A stretch of DNA of 51,034 bases from Gnetum montanum. Lineage: Eukaryota > Streptophyta > Gnetopsida > Gnetales > Gnetaceae. Of this stretch, positions 11,496 through 22,069 are shown in pieces. Both the position numbers and the translations under genes were made by a program. Where the stretch lies: the NCBI GenBank assembly GCA_015680685.1, contig MNCI01010074.1, positions 856,130 through 907,163 of the forward strand. The letters are read 5' to 3'. Every line of letters starts with the position of its first letter. Positions within the stretch are counted from its first letter, which is position 1. The notes below the pieces were generated by a model. The model was given only the letters and a program-made list of their open reading frames with translations. It had not been told where the DNA came from and searched no databases.

Positions 11496-12477
11496 CTTAT
11501 GCTCCAAGTTTTGAAATTTGATGATGTTGAAGTAGTGCCTGGAGCTTTTCCTCTTTCATTCAGGAATCCTGTGTCGTCCATGCTGATGCTCCAATGTTTG
11601 ATAGAGTCGGCACCTCCCATGGGCACGGTAGTTGCAGAAACATTTTGTTTGCTTTGACATACCAAGCCGCAAAAAACCATCGTTCCTCCTTGTAGGCTCT
11701 GGCTTTGTCTCTATACTCCTGAAAATCTATAAGCTGTCAAGACAAGTCCACTGCGACATCTTTTTATCCTTGGTAGCTTACTTTAATCACCTATAATTTA
11801 GAGATTGCAACTTTCAGTTTCTGCAACGTTTTCTTGTGCTCTGCAAATTCTACTTCATATTTGACATAGGTGGCTGCTACCTGCCCCTCGAGCTCTATCC
11901 TTAGGTGTCCTGCCGTCAACATGGCTAGATTGGCATATTGCAGGTTTGCCAATTCCATGTACTCTATAAGATCTTGAATCTGCAGGTCCCGACTCTTAAG
12001 TTCTGCTTGGTGGGCAAATGCATATGTGTCAAATATGGCCTGGCAATTAGTGTGTTGAGCACTGAAAGTGCTGATGTGGGCCTTGGCCATATGGATTTCC
12101 TTCTCGATGATTTGCTTATACATTCCCACCTGGTCTCGGAAATACTCTTTTAACTTTTCGTGCCACTTGGCCTCATTTTGCCATGCGCTTATTTCGATGG
12201 GCATATTTTGATGGATTGCGTGTACCACCTCCATTGAGAGGGTTCGATTTTCTTTGGCCAAATAGTTCATATCTTAATTGACCCTGATCAATTGTTCTCA
12301 TAGTTGTTGAAAGTTTTCTTCGAAAACATTCTTCTGTTTCTCCACAGCGGTCACTCGAAAATTGTTAATAGCGAGCTATTTATTCTCCTCTTGTAAGGCT
12401 CTGAGTGCTTTGGCGTGCACGTAGGTTTGCGCTCCTGTCGGCCTTCTTTTTCTCCTCCGTCACTCTCTTATTGTCTA
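11496..12477 (-). pseudogene. Gene X, middle piece (coiled-coil region)
   Basis: This is the continuation of X between D and C. The stretch 12270-11791 is open for 159 codons and reads as a long charged helix (for example RDQVGMYKQIIEKEIHMAKA, then heptad-like Leu/Ala spacing), consistent with a coiled coil. Upstream, the frame runs from the D junction as a Lys/Glu-rich segment, changes frame once near 12430 and contains several stops (TAG, TGA, TAA) to 12271. Downstream it runs with stops through RDKARAYKEERWFF to 11496 and joins 5410. I do not recognise the family. Confidence 0.6.
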
Positions 12478-14423
12478 TGTTGATACGTAAATTTTGGACA
12501 CATCAACACCTGTGTGAACTCATTTTAGGAGACTACGCCTAGGGTGCCTCCCCTATAGGTACGGAAACCTAAGAACAGTCTTAGTTGAAAGTGCTATGTG
12601 ACAAAACAATTATAATATTTTTAAACAAAATATTATAAACTTAGATTTAATTTTGGGAGGGTTCTCTTATATCTTGAAAAACATTAGAAAACGATTAAAA
12701 TCAAAATTAAACATTATCAAATTAAACATTTGTGCAATTTTTGAGTATAATAAATAATACAAAACAAAAAAAATTCACATTTAAATTAAAATTTATCTAT
12801 GCTGTGACTGGTTCCTATGTTGGTTCCACTCAGGATCTCCTACTAATTGAGAGAGGAGAGACCTCCTTTGTCTGCCACTCCATTCGCTGCAACTACTCGC
12901 AGTTTTAATCAGCCACGTGTTGTCCATGTGCATCGACTATCCACGTTCTACGTGCCTGCTTGTTGCTTCTGTCACGCGTCTGCCTGCTATTTCCTGGCTG
13001 GCCATGCCTAGCCGATTGATACAGGCCAGAAGGAAGAGAGAACACTTGTTTCCTGTTGTCCACGTGAGGACCGCGTCCATTGCACAGGGAGAGGAATGCT
13101 CACGCCTAACATACCACCGTTACTGTTGTGCTGACCACCGTCTACTGTCGCCGCATAGAGACAAAAGACTACCTACCAACAGATAGGGAAGAATAAACCT
13201 GCATCCGAACACCATCGCCTGTGGTTTGTCGTGCGCCGCCTGTATTCATCGTCGTCGCGCAACTACACTATTGCATTAGAGAGGCCACTAGCCTCCATTT
13301 CTACTACCATGGGCATGCTGTTGCTGTCTTGATCCGCCACTACCATGCGTTACCTCTACTACCTGCAAAGAGAGAAAACTGAATCATAAGTGTTGTGCAA
13401 GACCAAAGATAAGGCCGTCGTCTGCAAGCTCTCCCTAGCTTTGATGGCCCTTAGCTTTTTTTTTTCTGTCACCTCCTCTTGGGTTAATAGTGGCCTATGG
13501 GGAGGAAACCCATCAACCACTATTTTTATTCACCACCCTACGTAATTGCCATTCGCAATTAGCCCACAGCCCATCAATTACCGCAGCCCCCACTCCTGTC
13601 TGGCGTTGGTTATGCCGATGATGCTTACCAGCATGTTAGCAAGAAACAAAAAGTCTATAGAAGATGATGGTTGGATGGAAATGCTCAAGTTCAAAGACCG
13701 TTATGATCTCTTCGGTAAACATGTATGTTTTAATGCAAATTTCAGATTTTTGCCATTATTAATAACTATCCAGATAGATACATAGTAAGATCATACGATA
13801 TAAAATTTCAATAAGAATAAAGTTATATATCATATGATATACAATTTCAGTTTCAGATTCATAGACATAGAAACTTAAAATTATTCTTAATTCTGTATAA
13901 GGTGATGACCCCACACATGGAACAAAAACTTTCCCAATGTACCCTAAGGCTTTGAGATAAGCAAAAAAAAAAAAAAAACAAATGAAAGTGAATTGACAGG
14001 TGTATGACATCGACTATCCGAATAAATATAATATTGGGTCAAAAGATTTATATCCGCATTTTTTATTATATCTAGTGTTAGTTGGTCACTTTATTAAATC
14101 CATATTTAATTTCCATGATATAAATGTAATATTTATCAAATATATCCTTTGGATATTTGTTCTTAATAAAACTTCAGTTTGAGTTTTAATTTCATGCATA
14201 CACAAGAAGAATAAAAGAGTGCACTACACAACAAAGAGTTGACATTAAATAGTAATATGTATGTGTATTAAAAGGAACAAGTTTAAGTAATTTGGCTACC
14301 AACATGACACCTATATTCCACCTTGCATCACATCAAAATATCCTTTTTTTTAGATTTAATTTACCCTACCCTGTTATTGTTGATCATGGCCCGATGCTTA
14401 GCATGGCGAGGTTGACCTCAACA
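12478..14423 (-). repeat. 3' LTR of element D
   Basis: It is homologous along its length to 22070-23989, with ends TGTTGA...TCAACA. A polypurine tract (minus strand TTTGGGGGCTAAG) abuts it at 14424-14437. The middle (about 12840-13620) is relatively GC-rich and holds plus-strand open stretches with no recognisable product. Confidence 0.9.
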
Positions 14424-14437
14424 CTTAGCCCCCAAAC
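14424..14437 (-). promoter_or_regulatory. Polypurine tract of element D
   Basis: The minus strand reads TTTGGGGGCTAAG immediately before the 3' LTR. This is the usual second-strand primer of LTR elements. Confidence 0.75.
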
Positions 14438-15661
14438 TACAAATTGCATGCAAGTGCAAGGAGCAACAAGAATTATGAAAATTTTAAAAGAAATGCAATA
14501 GAGGGCAAATCAAAAACTCACAAAATAAGGAAATAAAAATTTGAAAGTAAACTATAGTGATCTAAACATGATTAAAAATAACCAAATGATCAGAAGAGAC
14601 ACTGACGTGGGCCATCCAAACCACCATTAAAATCTAAATATATAATTTATTATTATTTTAACTAAGATCTATATATATATATATATATATAATTAAGCTC
14701 TCATTCTCAATATTATCGCAAGGTAACAGTAAAAGTATGCAGACTATTCTGAGCATGAGACTTATACAGAACTTAATGAGGAGGATGAGCTAAAGCTCAT
14801 GTTAGATCATAGTAAGCCACAACTTTCAGATTTTTCCTTGGTTTTTTTTTTTTTTTTGTAAATTTAAATTTAAAAGGGGAAACAGAGGTTAGGGTGAGGG
14901 TTGCTACCGGACCCCATCACACTCAAAAACTTAATACACTACCAATCAACATGGTCCTCATTTTTTTTAAAGGAAACTTTGCTTATGGTGTACTTCATTC
15001 TTGAGGTAGGAATTCCAACACGAGTCTGGCCAATAAGTTGCACTACCAAAGAGAATGGTCCTTGCAGAAACTTTGCCCATGGTGTAGTTCAACCCTTGTG
15101 TATGTGCCTTTGATTACTATTTAATGGCATCATAGTAGTTCTCCTGGGTGGTTAAGGATTCTGAAGTAGAAATGAACACACTTCACCCCATTGTTCACAC
15201 GATAGCCATGGATCATTACACCTGAGGGCTAGGGTTTATGTGAGGAAAGTACAGAATTTTTCAAGGTGACCTAGTGATTATGACTAACGACTCTTCAACA
15301 TCACATATCCTATACTCACATGATCATGATGATAACATGATAAGTTTGTATAAATCCAATGCTCCATAATCTAACATAAGAAATAAACTGAAACCTTGGG
15401 AATCAATTGGAAAGAGTTAGAGTATAATTGAAATATAACATTACAGTAATAGTAAATTATATTATACCTACATTATTTTGTAATGGTGTTAAGATGACCC
15501 AATGTCTAGTAACTCAAATGACAAATGATTATTAAAATCATATGAAGAACACAACAATCAAATCAATATGCTAAGAAAGAAATAATGAGAATACAAGAAA
15601 AATATGGAAACACAACTATATACATATGAAATGCAAAGAAAAAGGGGAAGAAAACATGCAA
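14438..15661 (-). other. 3' non-coding region of element D
   Basis: 1.2 kb between the integrase stop and the PPT with no recognisable protein. It contains a (TA)n run at 14670-14691 and a 15-nt poly-T run near 14843-14858. Short plus-strand open stretches are not supported. Confidence 0.6.
14670..14691. repeat. (TA)n microsatellite
   Basis: Eleven uninterrupted TA units in the 3' non-coding part of element D. Confidence 0.95.
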
Positions 15662-16950
15662 CTAAGAATCTACCAAGTGCCCACGTGGGGTACCTGAGTA
15701 GAAATGCTTTAAATGAAATGCATTAAAATTCCTATTCAAGCTATGTCCTTGCAAATCAACAATCTTGAACACATTTGGGGCAATGATGTTTACAATTTGG
15801 AATGGACCTGACCACATAGGGGAAAACTTAGTTTGAGGGCCAGTTTGACCAGATGCTCTATCTCTCTTAAGGACTAGGTCACCTACTTGAAAATTTTTAG
15901 CTGCATATTTTTTATCGAACCATCTCTTGACAATTTGTTGATGACCATACATATTTTCGATTGCTTTAACCCTTTAAAGCTCTAAGTTCAAAATGTCACA
16001 TGCTCATGATATTAGATGCTCGTTAGTTGGTAAGTAGTCTAAGAATAATTGATATGTAGGAATCTATAAATTAATTGGCAATATGGGTTCCTGTCCGTAC
16101 ACTAAATCATATGGTGTAGTCTTGATTGATTCTTTGTAACGAATCCTATCGGCCCAAACTTCCCATTTTAGTTGTTCATGCCAAGTTCGTGGATTTTGGA
16201 CTACCAACTTGTTAATCCCATCTAATATAATTTTGTTGGAAGATTCAGCCAAACCATTACCTTGTGGGTAATATTTGATTATCGCCTTGACAATGATGTT
16301 ATGGTCTCTAGCCCAATTTGTAAAATCTATGGAAATGAAGGCGGTCCCATTATCAACTACTAAAGCATAAGGATAACCATATTTGGAGATTATATCATTT
16401 TCTAAGAAGTGAATGACCTCATGAGATGATGCCATTTTAGTTGCTTTCCCCTCTAACCAACATGTGCAATAATCAATGGCTTTCAAAATGAACTTATGTA
16501 GGGTAGTAGGTAAAGGATTGATTACTCTAATAAAATCTAATGCCCATTGGGCAAATGGTCTTGTTTCTATTATAGGTTGTAATGGGGTTGGACTCTTGGA
16601 ATCTTTACCTTTAAATATCTGGCATTGGACACACGTATTAACTAGGTTTTAAGCATCATTAATCATAGTAGGCCAATAATAACCAACCCTCACAATTTTA
16701 TGATCTAATAAGTGATATCCTATATGTCCTTCATTGTGAATTTGTTTTAGAGCGTTGTTAGATTGTTCTTGGTTCAAACACTTAAGGTATATCCCTTGGA
16801 AATTCTTTCTAAATAGTTCACCGCTTATTAGAGCGAATTTGGAACATTTTGATATTAAGAGCTTTCTTTTATATTTAGGTAAATCTGAGGGACAACGATG
16901 GAAGGTTAAATAAAATTTGATATCCCCATACCATGGATCATACAACCGAT
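15662..16950 (-). pseudogene. Integrase, element D
   Basis: This catalyses cDNA insertion. N-terminal zinc-binding residues are seen in IHNEGHIGYH (about 16720-16750) and in the C-x2-C of TCVQC (about 16630). The catalytic core keeps all three acids: ALDFIRV (about 16545), VVDNGTAF (about 16360) and GLAESSNK (about 16240). A GPY/F-like tail (MWSGPFQIVNI, about 15790-15825) precedes the C-terminus, which stops at 15662. I see no chromodomain, as expected for Tat. At least three stops interrupt it, so it is a pseudogene with an intact-looking active site. Confidence 0.85.
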
Positions 16951-17005
16951 TGGGAGTAAATGGGATATAGTTTTTCTCATCAATGGATAATATATGAAGA
17001 GGAAT

Positions 17006-17570
17006 TCATTCTTTATCTTTGGATGCATTACAATTTTCTGAGGTTGAAGCTTTGGCTATTAATTTAGCAAGACCAGTCCCTCTAACTAACTTTGCTACCT
17101 TCCATTGAATATCATATTCTTGGAGCCTCATAACCCATTTAGCGTGTTTCTCACTAAGATCTTGTAATTTGGCTAAAGCAATGGTTGTTGGATTAAGGAC
17201 AATGACAAAAAATTTCGAGTTTAACAAGTAGGAGAGGAATTTCTTCAAGGCTTTTATTACAGCAAACAATTTCTTCTCTATGGGTGAGTATCTTAATTCT
17301 ACATCCTTTAAAGGTGCAGACATGAAAGCTATGGGTCTTTCACCTTGATCATTTATGTCTTGGGTCAAGATAGCAGCAGCTGTAACATCGCTAGAAAAGG
17401 GATATAAGTAGAAATCATTTTCATATGAAGGAGAAGCTAGGATAGGTGCATCTATTATAGCCTCTTTAATAGCAAGAAACACATTTTTTCTATCATCTAT
17501 CCAATGCATATTACTATCTTTCTTAAGCATATCATTCAATGGTCTAACTAATTCAGCATAGACAAGGATA
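17006..17570 (-). pseudogene. RNase H domain attached to RT, element D
   Basis: This is the native Ty3-type RNase H that follows RT. The stretch from 17539 to 17006 is open. Motifs: YPFSSDVTAAAIL (first Asp), YSPIEKKLFAVIKAL (Glu) and FVIVLNPTTIALA, where the family has a TDH-type Asp and this copy has Asn. It ends just 60 bp before integrase, with no second RNase H between them. The loss of an acidic residue suggests it is inactive. Confidence 0.8.
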
Positions 17571-17572
17571 AA

Positions 17573-18310
17573 TCATCTAACAAAATTAATCTTACCAAAG
17601 AAAGCTCTTAGATCAGTCTTTAATAAAGGGTAAGGTACTTTTAAAATTGCATTTACCCACTTAGGATCAATCACAATCCCCTCTTTGGTCACTATATGAC
17701 CTAGAAATTTACCACTTTGAACACCAAAGATGGATTTCTTTACATTCAAGGTGATGCCAAATTGTCTACATCTCATAAAAACATTTCTAGGGTCTCTAAG
17801 GTGCATACCTCGATCTTTAGAGAAAATAGTTAAGTCATTAATGTAGATAATAATACACTTTCTAATTAGCCCCTCAAAAGTTTTGTCCATAGCTCTTTGG
17901 AAAGTAGAGCTAGCATTGATGAGGTCAAATGGCATTTTAGCGAATTGAAAGGTTCCTCACTTTGTTGTAAAAGCTGTCTTGTATTTGTCCTTCTTATTCA
18001 CTAAAATTTGGTTATATCTTGAATACCCATCCAAAAAGGAATACATTTGAGCACCATTTACAATTTGCAATAATTCCTCCATAGGAGGGAGTGGATAATT
18101 ATCCTTGATGCAAGAAGTATTAAGGTTACGAAAATCAATACATAACGTTAACTCACTAGTTCGTTTCCTAACGGGTACTAGGTTTGAGATCCAACAGGAG
18201 TGTCTTACTGGATAAATTCTTTTGGATTCTAGGACTTTATCATTTTCTGCTTTCATAAGGATTTCAATCTTTGGATTTATAGGTCTAAGCTTTTGCCTGA
18301 ATGATTTTTT
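17573..18310 (-). pseudogene. Reverse transcriptase, element D
   Basis: Motifs in order on the minus strand are WISNLVPVRK, CIDFRNLN (about 18140), YPLPPMEELL, FLDGYSRYNQI (about 18030), MPFDLINASSTFQRAM (about 17935-17890) and the catalytic box YIND at 17834-17845. The usual residue is Asp where this copy has Asn (codon at 17837-17839), which would abolish polymerisation. GHIVTKEGI and the FFGKINF segment follow. One stop separates 17957 from 17935. Confidence 0.85.
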
Positions 18311-18465
18311 TCTGGCCTAAGGGGAATGATATGTGTCATTACTAGTGGATTAAAAGTCCTAAGGTCTTTGTAAGTCCAAGCTAGAACATCATTAAATTCA
18401 TGTAATAGGTCAACAAGGCTTTTTCTTTCATCTGGATGTAAATAGGCTCCTATTTTAATAAGGTA

Positions 18466-19371
18466 TTATTTTCCTCCCTTTTGAATCTGAATTGTTTCAA
18501 TTTGAGATAATGTTTGCCAATTAGTGTTTTTAGATGAATCCAAGGCCTTGGTGTGTAGGTCATCAAATAAAGCTTCCCTAATTGCGGTTTCAGGAGATAT
18601 CATATTCAAGAACAAAACATCCTTGCATGTATCTCCTTGATCACTGAATTCTCTTTCAAAAAATAGGAATTTACAAATATGATTATCATCGTCAAACACA
18701 TGAAAAGAAGAGATATTATTAGGGATGGAATAGGACTTCACCTTTTTGATAATGATTTCTGAATCCCAAGCATTATACTTAAAAGGGACATCCAAAGTGG
18801 TAGCCATTTGGGCTAGTGCATTGGGAATATAATTTTTTTCCCTAGATACATGTTCAATGGTTACACGTTCAAATTCTTTAATAAGTTCAAGAATGTAAGC
18901 TTTATATGCTTTCATTGTGATGTCTTTATCGTCAAAGATACCATTGGCTTGATTCACTATTAGTTGGGAGTCGCTATAGATTTTAAGTTTGGACAAATCA
19001 TAGTATTTAGCTTGTTTGATCCCATCAATTAGTGCTTCATATTTGACCATGTTGTTGGTCATTGATTGAGTGAAATTAATAGCTTTAAGAATAGGAGCTT
19101 CAGTAGGAGGTATAAGCATTATTCTAGCTCCACATCCTTTCTTGGAAGAAGCACCATCCATTCTTAGTATCCAAGTATTCAAATTTGTAAAATCTAAAAA
19201 ATTGGCCCTTTGATCAAGGTAACAATGATCCTCATCAAATTTTGGTTCATCTTCTAATATTTCATTAGTTAGAACCTTACTTATGTCTTTATCATTTTCT
19301 AGTGGTGGTGGGTCACCGAAATGAAAGGTTTTTCCATCATGTTGGTGATATGACAAAGTATCTTCATGCAC
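18466..19371 (-). pseudogene. Second (archaeal-type) RNase H domain, element D, upstream of RT
   Basis: An open stretch of 301 codons. An acidic linker is followed by an RNase HI fold: LRMDGASSKKGCGA (first Asp, about 19160), VKYEALIDGIKQA (Glu, about 19035), KIYSDSQLIVNQ (Asp, about 18975) and HVSREKNYIPNALAQMA (about 18845-18800), where the last Asp of the family (usually ADALA) is Asn. This is the extra RNase H known from Tat elements. Tat elements normally carry it after the native RNase H and before integrase. Here it precedes RT. Confidence 0.8.
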
Positions 19372-19399
19372 CTTCTTGCATTCCCTAAAAGCTTAGTAA

Positions 19400-20200
19400 T
19401 ATTGAGTAGAATATGTTTATGTAAAAGGGTTTATACATGGAGCCTTATTTATATCATCATTTAAGAAATATTCATCAAGTCCTAGTTCAACCACTCTAAC
19501 AAAATGATTGTTGTTTTGATTTCTTTGAGATGTAGTTTGTTGATCAAAAGTTGTTACCACTTGCTTATAAAAGTGTTCCCTAGGTATAATCATATACTCG
19601 GATTTTCCTTTGATAGGGATCAATAATTTCGAGAAATCTGACCTAAAGAAGCCCCCAAACTTAGCTCCGAAAGTCCTAGATAAGAGTACACCATATGTGG
19701 GTGTCATGTCAACTACTAGGATATCCGTATAACATGTAAATGTAGGGTGTTGCTCAAGTTGTACCTTTGCTCCTTTTAATAACCCTACCACAAGTACGTT
19801 AAATCCATCAAGTTGAATCACACTTTTTGTTTGTGGTATCATTTGTGCTCCTAAGGCGTTACAAATGTCAAGCGGCATGACTCTAACAGTTGCACCATAA
19901 TCCATTAAATAGTTATGGACATTCTTTCCTAATATAATCAAAGTGGTTAGGAAAGGGAGATGGTCCTTCTTGCAAGACATGGAATTATTCGGGTTTTGTA
20001 CTGATAGTGTGTTAGGACTTTCTACGAAGTGAACTTGCCTTTCGAGGATTGGGGATTTTTCTCTTTGGGTTTTGGGTCTATGAACCATATCCCGAATCAC
20101 TTCTTTCATTTTGTTGAAGTGTAGGAGGTCATACATCAAAATGTTGGCTTTAACTATTTTTAGGTCCTCAACCAAATCATAATTCTTATGTTCATCCTTG
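19400..20200 (-). pseudogene. Aspartic protease region, element D
   Basis: This processes the polyprotein. The active-site segment is YLMDYGATVRVMPLDICNALG (about 19910-19850), matching the D-S/G-G-A pattern of plant retropepsins with Tyr in the middle. A second conserved stretch, TYGVLLSRTFGAKFG (about 19700-19655), corresponds to the region before the flap and C-terminal helix. Open from 20175 to 19417, it is separated from gag by a few stops. Confidence 0.75.
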
Positions 20201-20280
20201 GCTTTTTATTGAGATGGGCCTCTTCTAAGTATAGAAGGGGGGTTTAGTCATTGTGGGGTAGTTACTTGGGATGACCCAGA

Positions 20281-21707
20281 TTAGTTGTTTGCATTGTTTT
20301 GACTAGGAACTCTTCTGTTTGGAGGTGTATAGGAATTTTTCCTAGTTTGTTGCTGTGTAGCATTCATAATGTTGCTAAGTTTACGGTAGCGAGTGTTATG
20401 TGGGTTAGGGTCGCCTACCATAACTTGTTCTAATGAGGAAACCTCGTCATTTTTTGTCTCATGAGGTACAATAAGGACCATGATAGGGGTTTTTCCATTT
20501 TTTTGCCCTTGGGTATTGTCACCATACAATGCCATGAATTGAGGACAAGTATTTTCGGAATATTGCCTCGTGTTATGAAGATGAGAATAATCATCGTTGA
20601 TTGATGCACTTGGTTTTTCTGGTTGTATAGGGCCTTTGTTATTATTTCTCTTTAGCTCAACCACTTCATTAGATAGTTTTTGTAGTGAAGTGAGTATCTG
20701 GGTCATCTGATTTTGAGTTTGGGTTGGTGGTTCAACAGAATTTGATGTCTCGTTTGGGTTTATAATGGATTGGATCAAGGCTTTTGATTGGTCATCATTC
20801 AAACCAGTGTTGGATGGTAAGAATGAAGAGGACATGGGACCTTGAGAGTAATTACTTAAAGGTTGAGTTGGTTGAAAGGGAGAAACAACTTGAGGCATAA
20901 CATTAGACGTTTGAAAAGTTGGTAAGAGCAGAGGGTTTGATTGCATAGGGTTACTAACACTCATCATCCCAAATTGGGTTTGGATGTTGTTCATAAGGGT
21001 TATTTGCTCTAATTCCACAACTTTATACATTGCACCTTGTATTTCTGTTATGTTGGAATAAGATTTGATGGCATAAGCGAAGAATGGATCAATGGTAGAG
21101 AGATAGAAATTGAGAATACCATCTGGTTGTGGTCGCATCTCATTTGGCACATAGGTAAGTTGATGAATGAATCTAAGGTTATAATCCCTAAGATTTTCCC
21201 TAGGCAGCTTTCTCAGGCTAGTAAAGTTGCTTGATGCGATAGCAGGGCTTGTGAATTTGTCAAACTGATTCAAAAACTTGTTTTTAAATTCTTGCCATGT
21301 GTTGAGGCGTTAGAAAGCATTAAGAACCATTGGGTTGCTTTGGTCCTAAATGTTGTTACAAACACCTTGCATGCCACATCATTATGTATAATGTTGTGGA
21401 TCCCTAGTAAGGTTTCAAAACATTGTATGTGTTGATGGGTATCATTTGTAGGGGTTGTAGGATCGAAGAACATATTTATGTTCTAAAAGGATTTTGGTAT
21501 GTCATGGTAGTTATTAAAGTTAAAAGGGTTTCTTACCAAGGGAGCTAGGGGTTGATGAGCTGCCATCTTAGTCCGAGATTTCTTAGGAATTGAACTTGGA
21601 AAAAGTGAAGCTCGTTGTTTTCTTAAAGTGAAATGACGAGTAGCTGGTTGACTAGGGGTAGGAGTAGAATTTCTTTGTTGAGAAGTTTTGTAAGAAGAGT
21701 CACTCAT
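20281..21707 (-). pseudogene. gag of element D
   Basis: Structural protein. It begins at the ATG at 21705-21707 (MSDSSYKTSQQR), about 360 bp downstream of the 5' LTR. The core has FDPTTPTNDTHQHIQCFE, TKATQWFLML (about 21330) and, after a frameshift near 21300, SLRKLPRENLRDYNLRFIHQ (about 21210-21150), which is typical of the plant retrotransposon gag domain. The C-terminal half is Gln/Asn/Pro-rich with a short helical segment around 20700. No CCHC knuckle is seen. One stop and one frameshift break it. Confidence 0.8.
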
Positions 21708-22046
21708 AAAATGAAAAATAACAAGAAATGTAAAATGCTAATAAACTGTGAAAATTAAAGAAATTAAAAAAATATTTAAATACTATTTTTTAAAAAAGAA
21801 AATTGAAATTGCAAATTTTAGAAAAGTAAATTAAAAGTAGAATGATTTAAATCACCTCACCAAAGCTAGAGTTAAGGTAAAGATTGCTAGAGTATAAATT
21901 TGGAGATTTGAAAATGAAACTAAAATAGAGTAATAAAACTGAAAATAGGAAGGCAAAAACAGAAACAGACAGTGCAAATCAACAGTAAAGAATAGAAAAA
22001 TTATTTTTTTTTAGAAACATAAAAGGAAAAAGAGGTTGAGAAACTA
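21708..22046 (-). other. Leader of element D
   Basis: An A-rich non-coding leader between the primer-binding site and the gag start. No structure or gene is seen in it. Confidence 0.6.
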
Positions 22047-22063
22047 CCCTCCTTTTAGCGCCA
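22047..22063 (-). promoter_or_regulatory. Putative primer-binding site of element D
   Basis: Six bases downstream of the 5' LTR end, the minus strand reads TGGCGCTAAAAGGAGGG. It begins with the TGGCGC of tRNA-Asp sites but then departs from that sequence, so the priming tRNA is uncertain. Confidence 0.45.
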
Positions 22064-22069
22064 AAAAGG

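Noticed and set aside
11352-11657. Plus-strand open stretch rich in Arg/Tyr repeats
   Set aside because: This is a translation of the GATATC palindrome array of the C 5' LTR, kept open because the repeat lacks stops.
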